This document shows positions 11,391-23,106 of a stretch of DNA of 64,000 nucleotides, one piece after another. The stretch is from Diphasiastrum complanatum (lineage: Eukaryota; Streptophyta; Lycopodiopsida; Lycopodiales; Lycopodiaceae), in the NCBI GenBank assembly GCA_029204225.1, contig CM055100.1, positions 33,443,645-33,507,644 on the forward strand, given 5' to 3'. A program made the translations under genes and the position numbers. Each line of letters starts with the position of its first letter. The stretch's first letter is position 1. A model generated the notes under the pieces. It was not told where the DNA came from and ran no database searches. It worked only from the letters and a program-made list of their open reading frames with translations.

Positions 11391-14027
11391 ATGGGAAATC
11401 AAGGAGAAGGGAGAGCTATCAACTGGGCACATCCTATGAATCCAACTCATCTTCCACCCAAAGCTCCGTCAACAATTATGGACTCTGGTTATAACAGCCT
11501 TCTCATGGGATTGACTAACCAAAGTGTCACCTACAAGCAGCAGCACCAACGCACTCCTTCCGCTAGTTTTATCCCACAAATAACTCCGTCATGGATTGAT
11601 GATATGCTCGAATCTCCAGAATCTCCTACAAGAAAAGGCTCGCATCGACGGTCGACGAGTGATTCGGGTGCAGTTTTAGATCCATCAGGCAATTCGACAG
11701 CAACTGAGAATGCAAGAGAAGCAAAACCAGATAAATCTATCGGACAGTCCCTCCATTTTGATCGGCTTGATGAAGAGCAGCTTTTGTCCATGTTTGATGA
11801 CGTTGAGCCATTTCAGAAGCAGCGAGGTCATGCAGCAGGTATTTTCAACAGGATGGCAGCGGCAAGTGATTCTATGCCCAATGCTGCCCTTGACAATTGG
11901 ATGGTGGATAAGGGAAACCCCACGGCAGCTTCGGAAAATCCATCAACGCCTTCAGATAGCAACAGTGTGAATGAAGTTTCAAATGACGATCTTAAAGCCG
12001 GGGGATTGGGTGCTGTAAAGAGCGATTCTGAAGTGCAAAGTGTAAGTGAAAGTGATGGCAGTTTTCAAACCAAGGGGGATCCGGTAGCAGCAGCATCCAT
12101 CATGGAGCTTGACACAACTATGGACCCAAAGCGAGCCAAGCGGTAAGCGAATGATGCTCAATGAAATGTTTTTCTCTTTACATAATTATTTGCTTATGAG
12201 AGAAGAAATTTCTTGAACACAAGCTTGAAGGAATAACACCTGGTGACAGGGTTACATTTCCTGATGAGGTTCAACTTCGGTACTAAAGCAAAGCATTTAG
12301 CTTATGAGAGAATCTATTATAATAGCAGCTCAGTGTGTAGATACAAGAGCCTGACTTCATTCCGCTATAAAGACTATTTCTATGGTTTTTACCTATCTGA
12401 TGCTCTGATTCACCCCAGCAGTCCAACACATTTGACTTTACAAAGTAAAGCCGTGAAATAATGTGACGATCTCGTCAAAACAGCTGCTCAATCTGTAGAT
12501 ACAAGAGCATGCCTTCGCTACTCTATCCAGCCTATTTCTATGGTTTATAGCTCGCTGATGCTCAGATTCACCCCAGCAGTCCAACACACTTGATTTTAGC
12601 TTATGGCATGTATATGAGACTCTCTAGCTTCGAAAACCTGACCCATGTGGAAGTTCTAAGCAGTATTATCATTGCTCCAAAATGAAGGGCAGATGCATAA
12701 ACATATTCAAAAAGTTTCGAGGGGTGATAATTACCACTTTTATAGGGGTAAACAAGAATCAGATAATGACATTTTGTGAATTTGAGGAAGAAGAAGCCTG
12801 TTAGCAAGCCAAGAAGACTAAGAACAGATATAGGCTTCATCTTCAACTTCGCTGTAAGTAAAGTTTAATCCGTAAAGTGGAACAACTAACATGTGTGGCG
12901 TACTTTCTCACAAAAATTTAAACCATCACCTCCATCTGGAGAGAGAATTTCTAGGAATTTTGTGGGTAATGCAAGCACGGCATTGCAGTTTTCACCTTTT
13001 ATATATAGATATGACATAGGAAGAAAGTGTCGTCAAAACCCTTCTCAGATCTTGGGCTAAAGTGTTTTGAGATAATCTGCAGAATCCTTGCCAACAGACA
13101 ATCGGCACAACGCTCTCGGGTCCGAAAGTTGCAATACATCGCTGAACTTGAAAGAAGCGTAAACGCTCTGCAGGTAATTTGAAGGCTCACTGTACTCAAA
13201 TCACGGTTTGGAATTCTTAACTACTATCTCTATCAGTGAGCAGTAAGTATAGATGCTTTTTCCCAATTCTTGTTTATTCTCTCTAGTTCACGTTGAATTA
13301 ACAATCGCGTGAAAGGAAATCAACCTAACATGATTCTCAAATGAAAAAATGGTGAGCAATGCAGATTGAGGTGTCCGCACTTACCCCGCAAGTCGCTTAT
13401 CTTGATCATCAAAGAGTTATTCTAAACATGGACAACAACACGTTGAAGCAGAGTATTGCTGCCCTCATACAGGATAAGCGCTTCAAGGATGGTAAGTTTG
13501 TTCTAAAGGAATTCAGTTGTCTTTATTTGCATCATTTAGCTTGGAAAAATATTGAATTATCTATGAAAATTTGAAGCAACTACAAGGTCTTATTGTATGC
13601 AAATTTCTCGGAAAGCTTGCTAGCAGCACTGTTTTATGATGCACTAGAACTCTTGATGATGTTAACAATTTGGTTTTCAGCCCACAATGAAGCTTTAAAA
13701 AAGGAAGTCCAAAGGTTAAGGCTAACACTTCAGCAACATCAGCAGCAGCAGTTCAGTAAGCTTGGCCTCGGTCTACCAGCAGACGCAGAAGTTAGATCAT
13801 TGTCTGATGCTTTTGATGGATTTTTGGAAGGTGACAATGATCTATCGAATGAATCTGGAATAGCTGCAGTTGAAGGTAACTCTTTGTCACCTACTAAATC
13901 CGTTATGGCCCCTAATTATCTGATTGCTGGAAATGGCAAGCCTGCTGAAGGCAGGAGTATGCTGGAAGAGAGTGGACAGTTCCCTACAGATTTCAGTGTG
14001 CAGAATCCATGGAGCTATACAAACTGA
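11391..14027 (+). CDS. Group E bZIP transcription factor (bZIP34/bZIP61 type)
   Basis: Four exons with GT-AG introns: 11391-12142, 13083-13173, 13365-13491 and 13681-14027, joining in frame to 438 residues. The ATG is the first after an in-frame stop at 11349-11351. Near the N-terminus come LPPKAP, then PSWIDDMLE and GSHRRSTSDS (residues ~66-92) and HFDRLDEEQLLSMFDD (~122-137), motifs shared with Arabidopsis bZIP34 and bZIP61. The basic region (about 245-266) has the N-x7-R signature at N255 and R263, with leucines at 273, 280, 287, 294, 301 and 308. A Gln-rich stretch follows the zipper. It should bind ACGT-containing DNA in the nucleus as a dimer. A candidate AATAAA lies at 14286-14291. Group membership rests on motif memory; the gene looks intact. 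Confidence 0.93.
12325..12600 (+). repeat. Diverged ~115-bp direct duplication inside bZIP intron 1
   Basis: Two copies (about 12,325-12,440 and 12,483-12,600) share the blocks GTAGATACAAGAGC, CTATTTCTATGGTTT and GATTCACCCCAGCAGTCCAA in the same order. They have diverged by substitutions and small indels. They lie wholly within intron 1 (12,143-13,082) and do not affect the reading frame. Confidence 0.75.
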
Positions 14028-15834
14028 GGTTTTTAATGTATTTCTAACCTTCTTATTCTTGTAAGCTGAATGGCAGAGGATCTTGCCTACCGTTTTGGAA
14101 TATGCAAAAGTTTTCATGGAATACTATACTACACATGACTGGGGGATCTACTTTTATCAGATTCACCCAAAGCTACTCATCATTTAGGGCATATCTCTCG
14201 TTACTGCTAAAAACCCAAGACATGCTCAAAGATCCAGCTTTCTAAAATCCTTTTGTACTCATTTATTCATTTTTTTTTCTCTCAGAATAAAAACAACAAT
14301 CATAGAAGTTTGTGGGTACTGTGCTTTGTATTGTCAAGAGATTACGTTTCAAGAGATTTTTTAGCTCAAAGAATTCGATCTACTATCATTTCATTATCAA
14401 GTTGAAGCCTCATAATCAGCAAACTTTCCACTTACTAGTCAAAGCTGGTTTTCTACGGTGCATAAGGCGTATGAAGGCAGGTATGTTCATGTGATACTTG
14501 ATTTTTTAGGGATGTGAGGATGGTGGATCTGGCAATGCCATTTACCTGTTGCATAAAAATCTAAGATAGCCGCAATACTGCACCGATGTACTCCTACATG
14601 AGTATTAGAAGTATATCAAATTTGTTCTTGCAGCTTGCTCCAGAACATACGGTTTGATGAAAACAGAAATGCTCCTCAAATAACACAACACATACATGCA
14701 ATAGATCTTCACAACAACTTGATGGAGGAGCACTCACCTAGAAAACCAACTACTATTAATCAATGAGCGCTTGCAAATTTCTTAAGTGCACTCAAATTTC
14801 AAATTCATGAATTTGTAAGAAATGTCGACTTTTTGTGATTTCCTTGTGTCAAAAAGTTTACAAGCTTCTTTGGATCTTGTTTTTAGACTTGTCCATGAAG
14901 TTACCCCTTAGGGAAGGCATACCTTATCATGAAGGCTGCCTTGGCATACACCTATTGGATGGCAAAATATGGGGTCCAAGTAGATCCTCAACCATGCTCC
15001 ACCTAGCTTCCATCTAACTCATTCAGAATTTTACCAACTATGATGATCAGCCTTTGCTACCAAGTGTATGGCATGTATGTCAATTGTATGTCTTGTTGTT
15101 CACAAAATATGGAAGGTCCTGACGGTAATGATTACTGAAAAATATTATGATACGTCAACATTTTTCTGAAGACACATGGTGACTAATATTTTAAGCTTTC
15201 AACGCTGGTCATATGGGTATGGTTGCATGCCATTGACTTTGTTTTCTTTGCGGTTCATTACAACCCACTCCATCGGGTGCATAGCATTCGGGAAAAGAGC
15301 ATAAGGTTATGAAGCTTTTTAATATAAAGATTACGTATCAATGTACTTATCTTTGCTTTTTGAGCACTAGAGTTTAGAAAAGTGCACACAAAAGTGTATA
15401 AAGTGCACACAAAAGTGTATATTGTGGGTATTTCTCCAAAATTTGTCTTTCTCTTACTACCATGAATCTAATCAAATCCTTTTCTTTTTCATATATATAC
15501 TTAGAAATTAAAAAAGTATGGCCATTGATTTCAAACAAACTACTCAAAATGACATCATTTAAGGGTTGGCATTTACAATGTGATGCCTATCCCCGAAATT
15601 TTTCTGAAGACACATTTCCTTCACTAAGAATTGGATCTTCTGAGAGGCATGCAAGTGCCTTCCACTATTAGGGACATCAATTATAAACACACGAGGGTTT
15701 ACCTCTCATTTGCGGGCACCAATGAGGAACTAGTAGTCACTTAGTCATATTTGTAGCAATTGTTGTTCAAATAATTGGTAGCACAACCCTTCTATGTTGT
15801 AAAAATACTTGTTATTCATTGAAAATCATTCTAT
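14028..15834. other. Downstream region of the bZIP gene, no further gene
   Basis: After the bZIP 3' region no coding sequence or clear repeat is seen. A 22-bp motif around AAGTGCACACAAAAGTGTAT is duplicated in tandem near 15,378-15,422. Confidence 0.45.
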
Positions 15835-16400
15835 TTTAGGAACTCTCATGTATGCAATGGTTTGTACCATAACATTTGCAGTCATCTCCCTAAGCCAGCA
15901 ATACATGGTTAATCCTAGGATGATCCATTGGAAGGCTCTTATGAGAGTCATGAGATATATTTGAGAGTCATGAGATATATTTGAGTCATGAGGCATTTGC
16001 TATGGAGGAGTCAACATTGACAAGCTCCACATATTAAGTGGATATACATATGCAAGTTGGGCAGGAGATGTAGACACTTGTAAATCCACATTTAGATTTA
16101 CATTCTTGCTGGTTGAGAAATCTGTTATCGTACATTTGTCTAAAACAACATGCTTTGACAATTATTTTATGTGATAATCAAAGCGCAATCGCTTTATCAG
16201 CTAACCCTAGATTTCATTCTAGGGTAGGCATATTGATATTAAATATCATTATGTCAGAAGCAACATTTTCAACAAGGAGATAAGCTTAGAATTATGTTGA
16301 ACACAATCCATGACTACAAATATATTTACTAAAGCTTTGAGCACAAATGCACACAAGAGATTTTGTGCAGTGTCGAGTCTAAAGATATGGATCTAGATTG
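15835..16400 (+). pseudogene. Decayed Copia pol fragment (end of reverse transcriptase and RNase H)
   Basis: Shifting plus-strand frames recover Copia C-terminal blocks: GTLMYAMVCT, NPRMIHWKALMRVMRYI, GYTYASWAGD, DNQSAIALSANPRFHSRVGH, IKYHYVR and NIFTKAL. Several stops and frameshifts separate them, and a short tandem duplication near 15,945-15,985 disrupts the HWKA block. A polypurine tract and LTR follow on the same strand. It is an old, non-coding relic. Confidence 0.8.
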
Positions 16401-17438
16401 AGGGGGGGTGTTGGATTGTTATCCCTCTTTTCCTAATCCAATAGTTAATCTAGGTCCATTCATTAGAATGTAACTAATCGAATTAGTTTTTACAATTTTA
16501 CTGGCACTGTTGAACAGTTTGCATAAATACACGGGAATCACAAACAGGTAGCTACTCGACAATAATCAGTCAAACTATGAAAGGAGTCTTGTCGGTCAAC
16601 TACTGAAGAAGAATCGACATAAGTCCCTCAATTCAAACATCTATTAGATCGAACTTGAATGTTTGTCAACCTCAACTCCAACCGATTCCACTCCAGCTTG
16701 AGTTGAATATTGTTGAATGTCTAATTAGTATGATACCACTCTAAATAATGCTAGTTACTTGCTTAAACTAGTTTTACATTATAAACACCATGTAACTAAT
16801 TTTTATAGCGACAACCATGATCGCCACCTACCTTGATAGTGACAGCCACAATCGCCACCTATCTCGATAGTGACAACCACGATCACTGCCAAGATTCATC
16901 TCAGACAGCATAGCTCAATGCTATATATATGTATATATATATGAATAAATGTATAGTAGAATTAATCAATCAATTTGTTCAAGATAGTGAGTGTGTGAAT
17001 GAGACATAGTTTTGAGTGTGCGATTATCAATGCTATTATTTGCGCTTGTCATTCATCTGATTGTGCACTTGATGCATTTCTGAATTCAATCCAATTGTTT
17101 TATTGCATTCAACTATTATGTCAATATGAATGTATACTTCTCCATTAATTATTTTATGCATTTCTGCCTCTAGATTCAACTCTTGTACATATTAACGATT
17201 GTCTGAACTATCTAATACTTCCGCAAGTAATGTTTTTATGATTATGTGTTTGTCTACGTAATCGATTGTATCAATTTTGATGATTTCAAATTAGATTCAA
17301 GTGAAATCAGACGAGTCGTTCGACTCAACATTCTGGTTTGAATATGATAGACGTAGTTCATGCACTAAGGGAAAGGCTCATTCTGTAGAGCATCTCGATC
17401 CACGTCATTTGATCAAGTTCTCTATATTTTTCCTAACA
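16401..17438 (+). repeat. Polypurine tract and 3' LTR of the 15.8-16.4 kb Copia relic
   Basis: The purine run AGGGGGGG (16401-16408) is followed by TGTTGGATTGTT at 16409, a normal Copia LTR start. A possible end is TTCCTAACA at 17438, giving about 1,030 bp. The interior holds a tandem repeat (16806-16898) and short AT microsatellites near 16,920-16,945. The right boundary is only a guess because the partner LTR is not visible. Confidence 0.5.
16806..16898 (+). repeat. 31-bp tandem repeat, three copies
   Basis: Three units start at 16806, 16837 and 16868 with TAGYGACARCCAYRATC and differ by a few bases, the third being the most diverged. They lie within the putative LTR and could be promoter or enhancer repeats of the element. 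Confidence 0.8.
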
Positions 17439-18982
17439 TTGGCAACTACCAGGAGGTTTCTAATGCTGCCAAGTTAGCGGTAGAAATTAGGAAACCAATT
17501 ACAGGATTAGCAATGAAATCACACAATTTGCTGAAAACTCTTTCTAGATAAAACATGATTAGTGTAAATCAATGTCTAGGAAACATTTTATATCAATACC
17601 CCTCATTTCATATCAATTTTATCTCTATTGATGTCTCTCATTCCCTATATTCCTAGGCATGTGTTTTCCGTGTTGGTGTATGCTAATTCTAACAAATCAT
17701 CTTTATTAGCATTCGATAGGTTAAATTTGTTTACATTTCAAACATTTCTAGAACAAAAATTTAATGAAATAATTCATAAAAAATGAAAAACAACTTTGAT
17801 CAGAACTTTTTCTTGATCCTTACAAAACTTCATTTTTGTTAAGTAGCCTCTTTGAAAATCATGCCAAGACACAACTATTTGAAAAGTATTGTTTAGGGAT
17901 AATCAAACATGCTTGCATTGTGCCTTGACATGAAAATCACATGAAGGCACAGTGAAAGGGCCTTTCATATGATCAGCTTATGCCTTGGTATGATTTTCAC
18001 TCCAAGATGCAATATCAGGGCTTTTGACTCGATCAATGTCTTGATACTGGAGTGATTAGTTAAATAATTACCGATAAGATTATCTAGATTATAATTTATT
18101 TTCTAATGCATATCAAAACTTATCTAGATGCTATCTCGAGGAAATAGCACGAACAAAATGAAATCAACTTTAAACTATGAGAATTAGAATCATCTTTTTG
18201 TATTAAATCAAAATTTGGTAGAACATAAAATCTTTGGGGTAAAGTCAAAGACTATTGTCTCTTTAATCTCCATAAAAAATGTATTCTCAAAAATGTATTC
18301 ACAAAAATGTCATCTTTAGAAGCAGCCCCAATTTTTTTCATCTCATTTTGGTAAATACATATTGTGTCATTTTGGAAAGTGGATTTTGTGCTTCTATTTT
18401 TGAGGCGATCATTGATCAAAATTGCTCCATAGCTATATGTGCTATTGTATATGTACATATATGTGCTATTGTACACATTGTATATATGTGTTACTGTACA
18501 CATTGTATTTTAATTACAAAGAAACTATTTACATCATGCGGACTTAGTTTTCATCATAGAAGAAAGCTTCTCCTCTACAAATGTCTTCTTTGTCATCATT
18601 GTCATCATCAGTCTGCACAGTTCCCTTGGTGGTGCCCTGCATCCCCTTCTTCTCTTGATCGATCTGCTCATCTTGCTTTAGATTGATTTGCACACGCATT
18701 TATAGGTATTTTGTTCAAGTTTAATGCAATGCAATCCTATTTAAATTAGGAGTAGTTTCAAATAAATGTCATAAATTGCAATAGGAATAAGCTAGGGTTC
18801 ACTAAGTCAATTGAAAAGATGCATGTGCTTTCCAATGGGCCTTGGCATTTTGCTAATAATTTTTTTGCAAGTTTTGTGAAATTTTTTCTTGCCATGATTC
18901 AACAAAAAGATAGCACATGGTGTGCTGCCTTTTTATACCACTACTTCAAAGTTCATTATCAAGAATGTGATTTGGTACATAG
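17439..18982. other. AT-rich stretch without a recognised gene
   Basis: No coding region is supported. Near 17,920-18,030 there are imperfect inverted segments around GAAAATCAC and GTGATTTTC-like words. At 18,430-18,505 a short motif around TATGTGCTATTGTA is repeated three times. Confidence 0.45.
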
Positions 18983-19957
18983 TTGAAGACACAACCTGAA
19001 AGGTATGAGGCAAATTATGCTCTCTTATCTAGCATTATTCAAAGCAAAGAACCTTCGACTTATGGTGAAGCAAAGGATGGCGACATTTGGGTCAAGGCCA
19101 TGGGAGAGGAGATGAAGTCAATTGCTAAGCATAGCACATGGGACTTAGTAGACCCACCAGTTGGCAAGAAACCCATTGGTGGCAAATGGGTATACAAAAC
19201 TAAGTACCATGTAGATGGAAGTATAGCAAAGCACAAGGCAAGATTGGTGATCAAAGGTTATGCACAAAGTAAAGGCATTGACTATGGAGACCTTTGTGCA
19301 AGTATGTAAGTGGAATACTCAATGTCTACTTGTTGCTTTTGCTTCACATTTTGGTTGGCCTTTGCATCAGATGGATGTGAAATCTGCTTTTCTAAATGGT
19401 GAGTTAGAAGAAGAGGTGTTCATGGATCAACCTGAAGGCTTTGTAGCGAAAGGACAGGAAAATAAAGTATGTCGCTTGAAGAAAGCGCTTTATGGTCTTA
19501 ATCAGGCACCACGTGCGTGGTATAGCAAGCTTGATGCCTACTTTTATTCAAAGGGGATGGTGAGAACACATTCTGATCCAAATCTATATGTCTTATGCTT
19601 TGATGGTATGGTTGCTTTGATTGCTCTTTATGTTGATGACTTGATTATTACGGGAAATAATCAAGAGATGATAGACATGATCAAGAAAGACCTCATGGAA
19701 CAATTCGAGATGACAGATCTCAGCCTGATGCATTATTGCCTTGGAGTAGAGGTTTAGCAAAGAATCGAGTGTTCCATGCGAGAACCAAACACATTGAGAT
19801 TCAGTATCACTTTATACGTGAGAGGCTACTGAGTCATGAAATTCAAGTTGTTCATTGTAGTACAAAAGAACAACTAGCAGATATTTTCACTAAGCCACTT
19901 GTTGGAGAAAAGTTTGATAAGTTTAGATCAAAGCTTTCTGTACTTAAAGTTTGTTGA
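18983..19957 (+). pseudogene. Internally deleted Copia pol (reverse transcriptase joined to RNase H tail)
   Basis: The first frame carries the start of RVT_2 (WVYKTKYHVDGSIAKHKARL, KGYAQSKGIDY). A frameshift near 19,300 leads to QMDVKSAFLNGELEEEVFMD, KALYGLNQAPRAWY and the catalytic LYVDDLIITG. After LGVEV (19,757) the sequence jumps directly to the end of RNase H (AKNRVFHARTKHIEIQYH, ADIFTKPL), so roughly 200 residues of the connection and RNase H active-site region are missing. The two halves are each well preserved, so the deletion looks fairly young. The product could not be a working polymerase. Confidence 0.88.
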
Positions 19958-20000
19958 CTTTAAAAGCTATGTATATGACTGTATAAAAAGTAGACTCTAC

Positions 20001-20523
20001 TTTAAGGGAGAGAGTTATAATTAAAGTAGAATCACTGTGCTACTGTACTGTGGGTCCTATCGGTCGATAAGGATCAGTTGGCCTTGCCACGAGGCAAGTC
20101 GACGGGACACACGTCCCGCCAACGACAACCTGGGTCATGCATGGGTTGCCTGAGTGAACAACTATATGTATAGTGTAATTTCATTTTGAGAAATATAGTT
20201 GCTATATGAGCTTGTTGTGGAGAGTGCTTTCTGTCTGTGTTACTATGTAGCATGATTTGTGTTCCTGTTTGAAGCAAATCCTAAGTGTAATGTGTCCACT
20301 GACCCTCGAAATGATACTTTAGAAGATTTACTTTTCACGTTACTTTTGAGTACATATGAAGTATTGTTTCAATAAGAGTGTGCACCTAGTCATGTAAGTG
20401 TGACCGAAGTCATCATATGTGGATGAGCTCATTTAGTTATGTGAGGTTGGTACAGAACAATCACGTTTTCAATACATAGCTCAAACACTTTTCATTGTGT
20501 TTGTTCACCAGTCTAAAAATACA
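20001..20523 (+). repeat. Polypurine tract and probable LTR remnant
   Basis: Directly after the RNase H tail the run AAGGGAGAGAG (about 20,002-20,013) is a good polypurine tract. The following bases would be the start of the 3' LTR, but the expected TG is not clean (GAGTTATAATTAAAG). No further boundary could be drawn, and no gene is seen up to 20,523. Confidence 0.4.
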
Positions 20524-20909
20524 ATGAGTTCATAAGAAGTTGATTTCTTTTATGGGGGCCACACTAGAGACTAATTTGAGAGAAACTGACATTCAAATTG
20601 AAGAACAAGTATCTAGGCAACGTCTTTTGAAGTTGGGTCGCAAGGGCAAAGAGGCATCAAAATCACCATTGCCCTCTGTGGTGACAAGTACTATGCCATC
20701 CGCTAAGCGAGTGTGAGAGACTCCCCAGAATACATCCATCCATAGCTCTCTTTGTCAAAGTCTAGCAGCAAGGTCGAATTGCTTTGTTTTGTGATTCTTT
20801 CATGTACAAGATATGTATTGTAATTTAGTTGTTGATTGGTTATGTGCATATATGCCCTCATTTGTTTTTTTTTTTGGCGTTGTGTCAGATATTCACCATT
20901 TGTAGAGAC

Positions 20910-21363
20910 ATTATGAATGTTTCCAGATGTGCATCCAAAAAGACTATTGCTAGCAAGATGCAAAGCTTGCTTTCGCACCTGCAAGGAGTTTGCAAGGGTA
21001 TTCATTCGGTTTTTGGTGGAGCTACGTTGTAGGGCTTCTGGAGTGGTTGTGGATCCTTTCTTTGGATGCAGTGGGACATTGTATGCATGCGCCAGCACCG
21101 GTAGAGACTGTATTGCAATGGACTACGATCAGGCTATTTTGGCTCATGAGACAAATAGATATAGTGAGTATATTTGGCAGAAGCTTTTGTTTTACCCATG
21201 CACCAAATTTTAGATATACATTGTTCCATTGTTTGACAATTTGACATTTGCAATGTCGTCTACTTGCAATACCCAAGCTTTTAAAGTGGACTCTGACAAT
21301 GACGCCGAGGAGGTAGAGCAATGGGATTTTGATGACTTCCAGAGATGGTTAGTTGAAAAATAA
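20910..21363 (+). pseudogene. Fragment with N6/N4 DNA-methylase motif
   Basis: One frame reads RFLVELRCRASGVVVDPFFG followed by CSGTLYACASTGRDCIAMDY, then DQAILAHETNRY. The DPFFGCSGT block matches the AdoMet-binding motif of the N6_N4_Mtase family (DPFxGxGT), with the usual [G]RxCIxMDxD acidic tip after the second strand. A GTGAGT-like donor follows NRY. A second acidic piece (DSDNDAEEVEQWDFDDFQRW, about 21,275-21,355) may be the last exon, ending in TAA at 21,361-21,363. No catalytic DPPY/SPPY block was found upstream, so this is a partial gene or relic. A short frame at 20,553-20,715 could be an upstream exon. Confidence 0.5.
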
Positions 21364-22740
21364 ACAGTGTTCAATTACATGTGCTTTTTTGCATAGTATG
21401 TCATTTTGCTTTCTTAACCTTAGCCATTTGCCATCTTATGCAGAGGGAATGGCTAGAACATTGGAGAGGTAGTGTGACGCAGAAATACATTCTAGCAGAC
21501 ACCACGTCGTTCTTGTGTTTTTGTGAATGATGAATGCCAGGAAGATACATCTTAGACACATCATAGACGAATTCTTGTTGTTTAGATATTGTGGTTTTCT
21601 TATTTGGAAGCAACTATGACTTCTATGTTTTTTACATAAACTTAAGTATCTTATTAGTTTAGAAGATGTTAATTGCGATTGACTATTGTGTTCTTAATCT
21701 AGATACAAAACTTGAGTATTGTTAACGTTCTTAAGCTAGATACAAACTGTGAGGAATGGACATGAATGTCAATTTTGTTGTGTTGCTTTGGGTAGGTTTG
21801 GTGTTCTTTAAATGAATACAAGTTTCGAATATTGCCATTTTTTGACAAATGTTGAGTTGGTCCTCAATTTTTAAAGTTTTATGTAGGTGGAGGTGATATG
21901 GGACTTTTCGATGCTACAAATTGAGAATGAATATAATGTCCTTAATCTAGATACAAACTGTGAATCAAGTTCAAGACCTTGAGTTGAATACAAACTATGA
22001 GGAGTGGTCATGAATATGTTGGCTAGTTTGAATGTGGTTATGTTTGTTTTGTAATTTTGGGTGAGGTAGATGTTCCCAAGTTGAAGCCAATCTCAAATTT
22101 GCATGAAGTCAATGTTTTACGGTCTATGTAGGTGGAAGTTCAATGGTACATGTTCATCTTGGTGCTGCAGTTCGCAGACATGTACGTCAATGTGTTGGTA
22201 CCGCAAATTGAAGACATATACATCAATGTGTCCAATATCGTAATTCTAGTATTTCTAACATTATAGAAATGCATCTTTCTTTAACTAGCCATGAGTAGTA
22301 ATTTGTGTGCAAAAACACTCGCAGAACTCGCTTTCCATTTACTTGCAAAATGTTTGGACTCTAACTAAACTACAAGTTGGTTACATCTCCCTAGATGGCC
22401 ATTCTTGAATCTATATTTTGTCATGTTGGTTGTTTGTACGTCGGGTTGGTTGGAAGGATAAGAATTGAAATTAGGAAGCTAGGTCGTGATTCCACACTCC
22501 TTTTGACGTGCATGTGCTACAAATAAAGCCCATTTTTAAAACTTCGGACAATTAAAAAAATAAGGGATCAATCACACGATAAGGATTCAAACAACTTGAT
22601 CAAGTTTAGGCATTCCATTCTTACTTCTCATGCGAATGTGAAACACTGTAGGCAAAGCGTTTGTCATCTCGCTTGCAAGAGAGAAAATGGCTCGTGGCCA
22701 CGAATCTGTTGTGCCCTTATCCAACTTTTGGGTCTATGAA
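21364..22740. other. Non-coding stretch with short degenerate repeats
   Basis: The phrase CTTAATCTAGATACAAA(C) recurs near 21,693, 21,732 and 21,938, and a block around GACATRTACRTCAATGTGT occurs twice (about 22,177 and 22,212). No gene is recognised. The recurrences look like an eroded minisatellite. Confidence 0.45.
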
Positions 22741-22820
22741 CTAGGTAGCAGGCGTGAGCAGGCCCACGACCTTGTGTAGCATGCAGCTTTCACGCACCGA
22801 ACCGGCCCTTCAATTGAAGA
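22741..22820 (-). mobile_element. Partial copy of a foldback MITE family
   Basis: CTAGGTAGCAGGCGTGAGCA and the following GTAGCATGCAG...CACGCACCGA correspond, in reverse orientation, to the right half of the palindromic element at 39,828-39,966. Only about one half of the foldback is present here. Confidence 0.6.
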
Positions 22821-23084
22821 CCAATTAAATATGGCTCTGAACACAAATGCTTTGAACACAGATGTTCAGAGCCTATGAACATTCAACACTTGTCAGCTAT
22901 CACTCCTCATGCCAAATTACACTAGGGATGTGAAATTTAGAGCAATAGCGAGCATACTCTAAAGAGGTCACTCCAACATGTGTTTTGACTACTCAACTGG
23001 AAAGTGGTAGAAGTGACTGGCGGATGACCGCAGGTGCGTCCAGCAACCTCGTGGTAGGTAAGACGCCCAGCTCGTGCTCGAAAA

Positions 23085-23106
23085 AGAGAGAGAGAGAGAG
23101 AGAGAG
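23085..23106. repeat. (AG)11 microsatellite
   Basis: Eleven uninterrupted AG dinucleotides, upstream of the bHLH gene. Confidence 0.95.
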
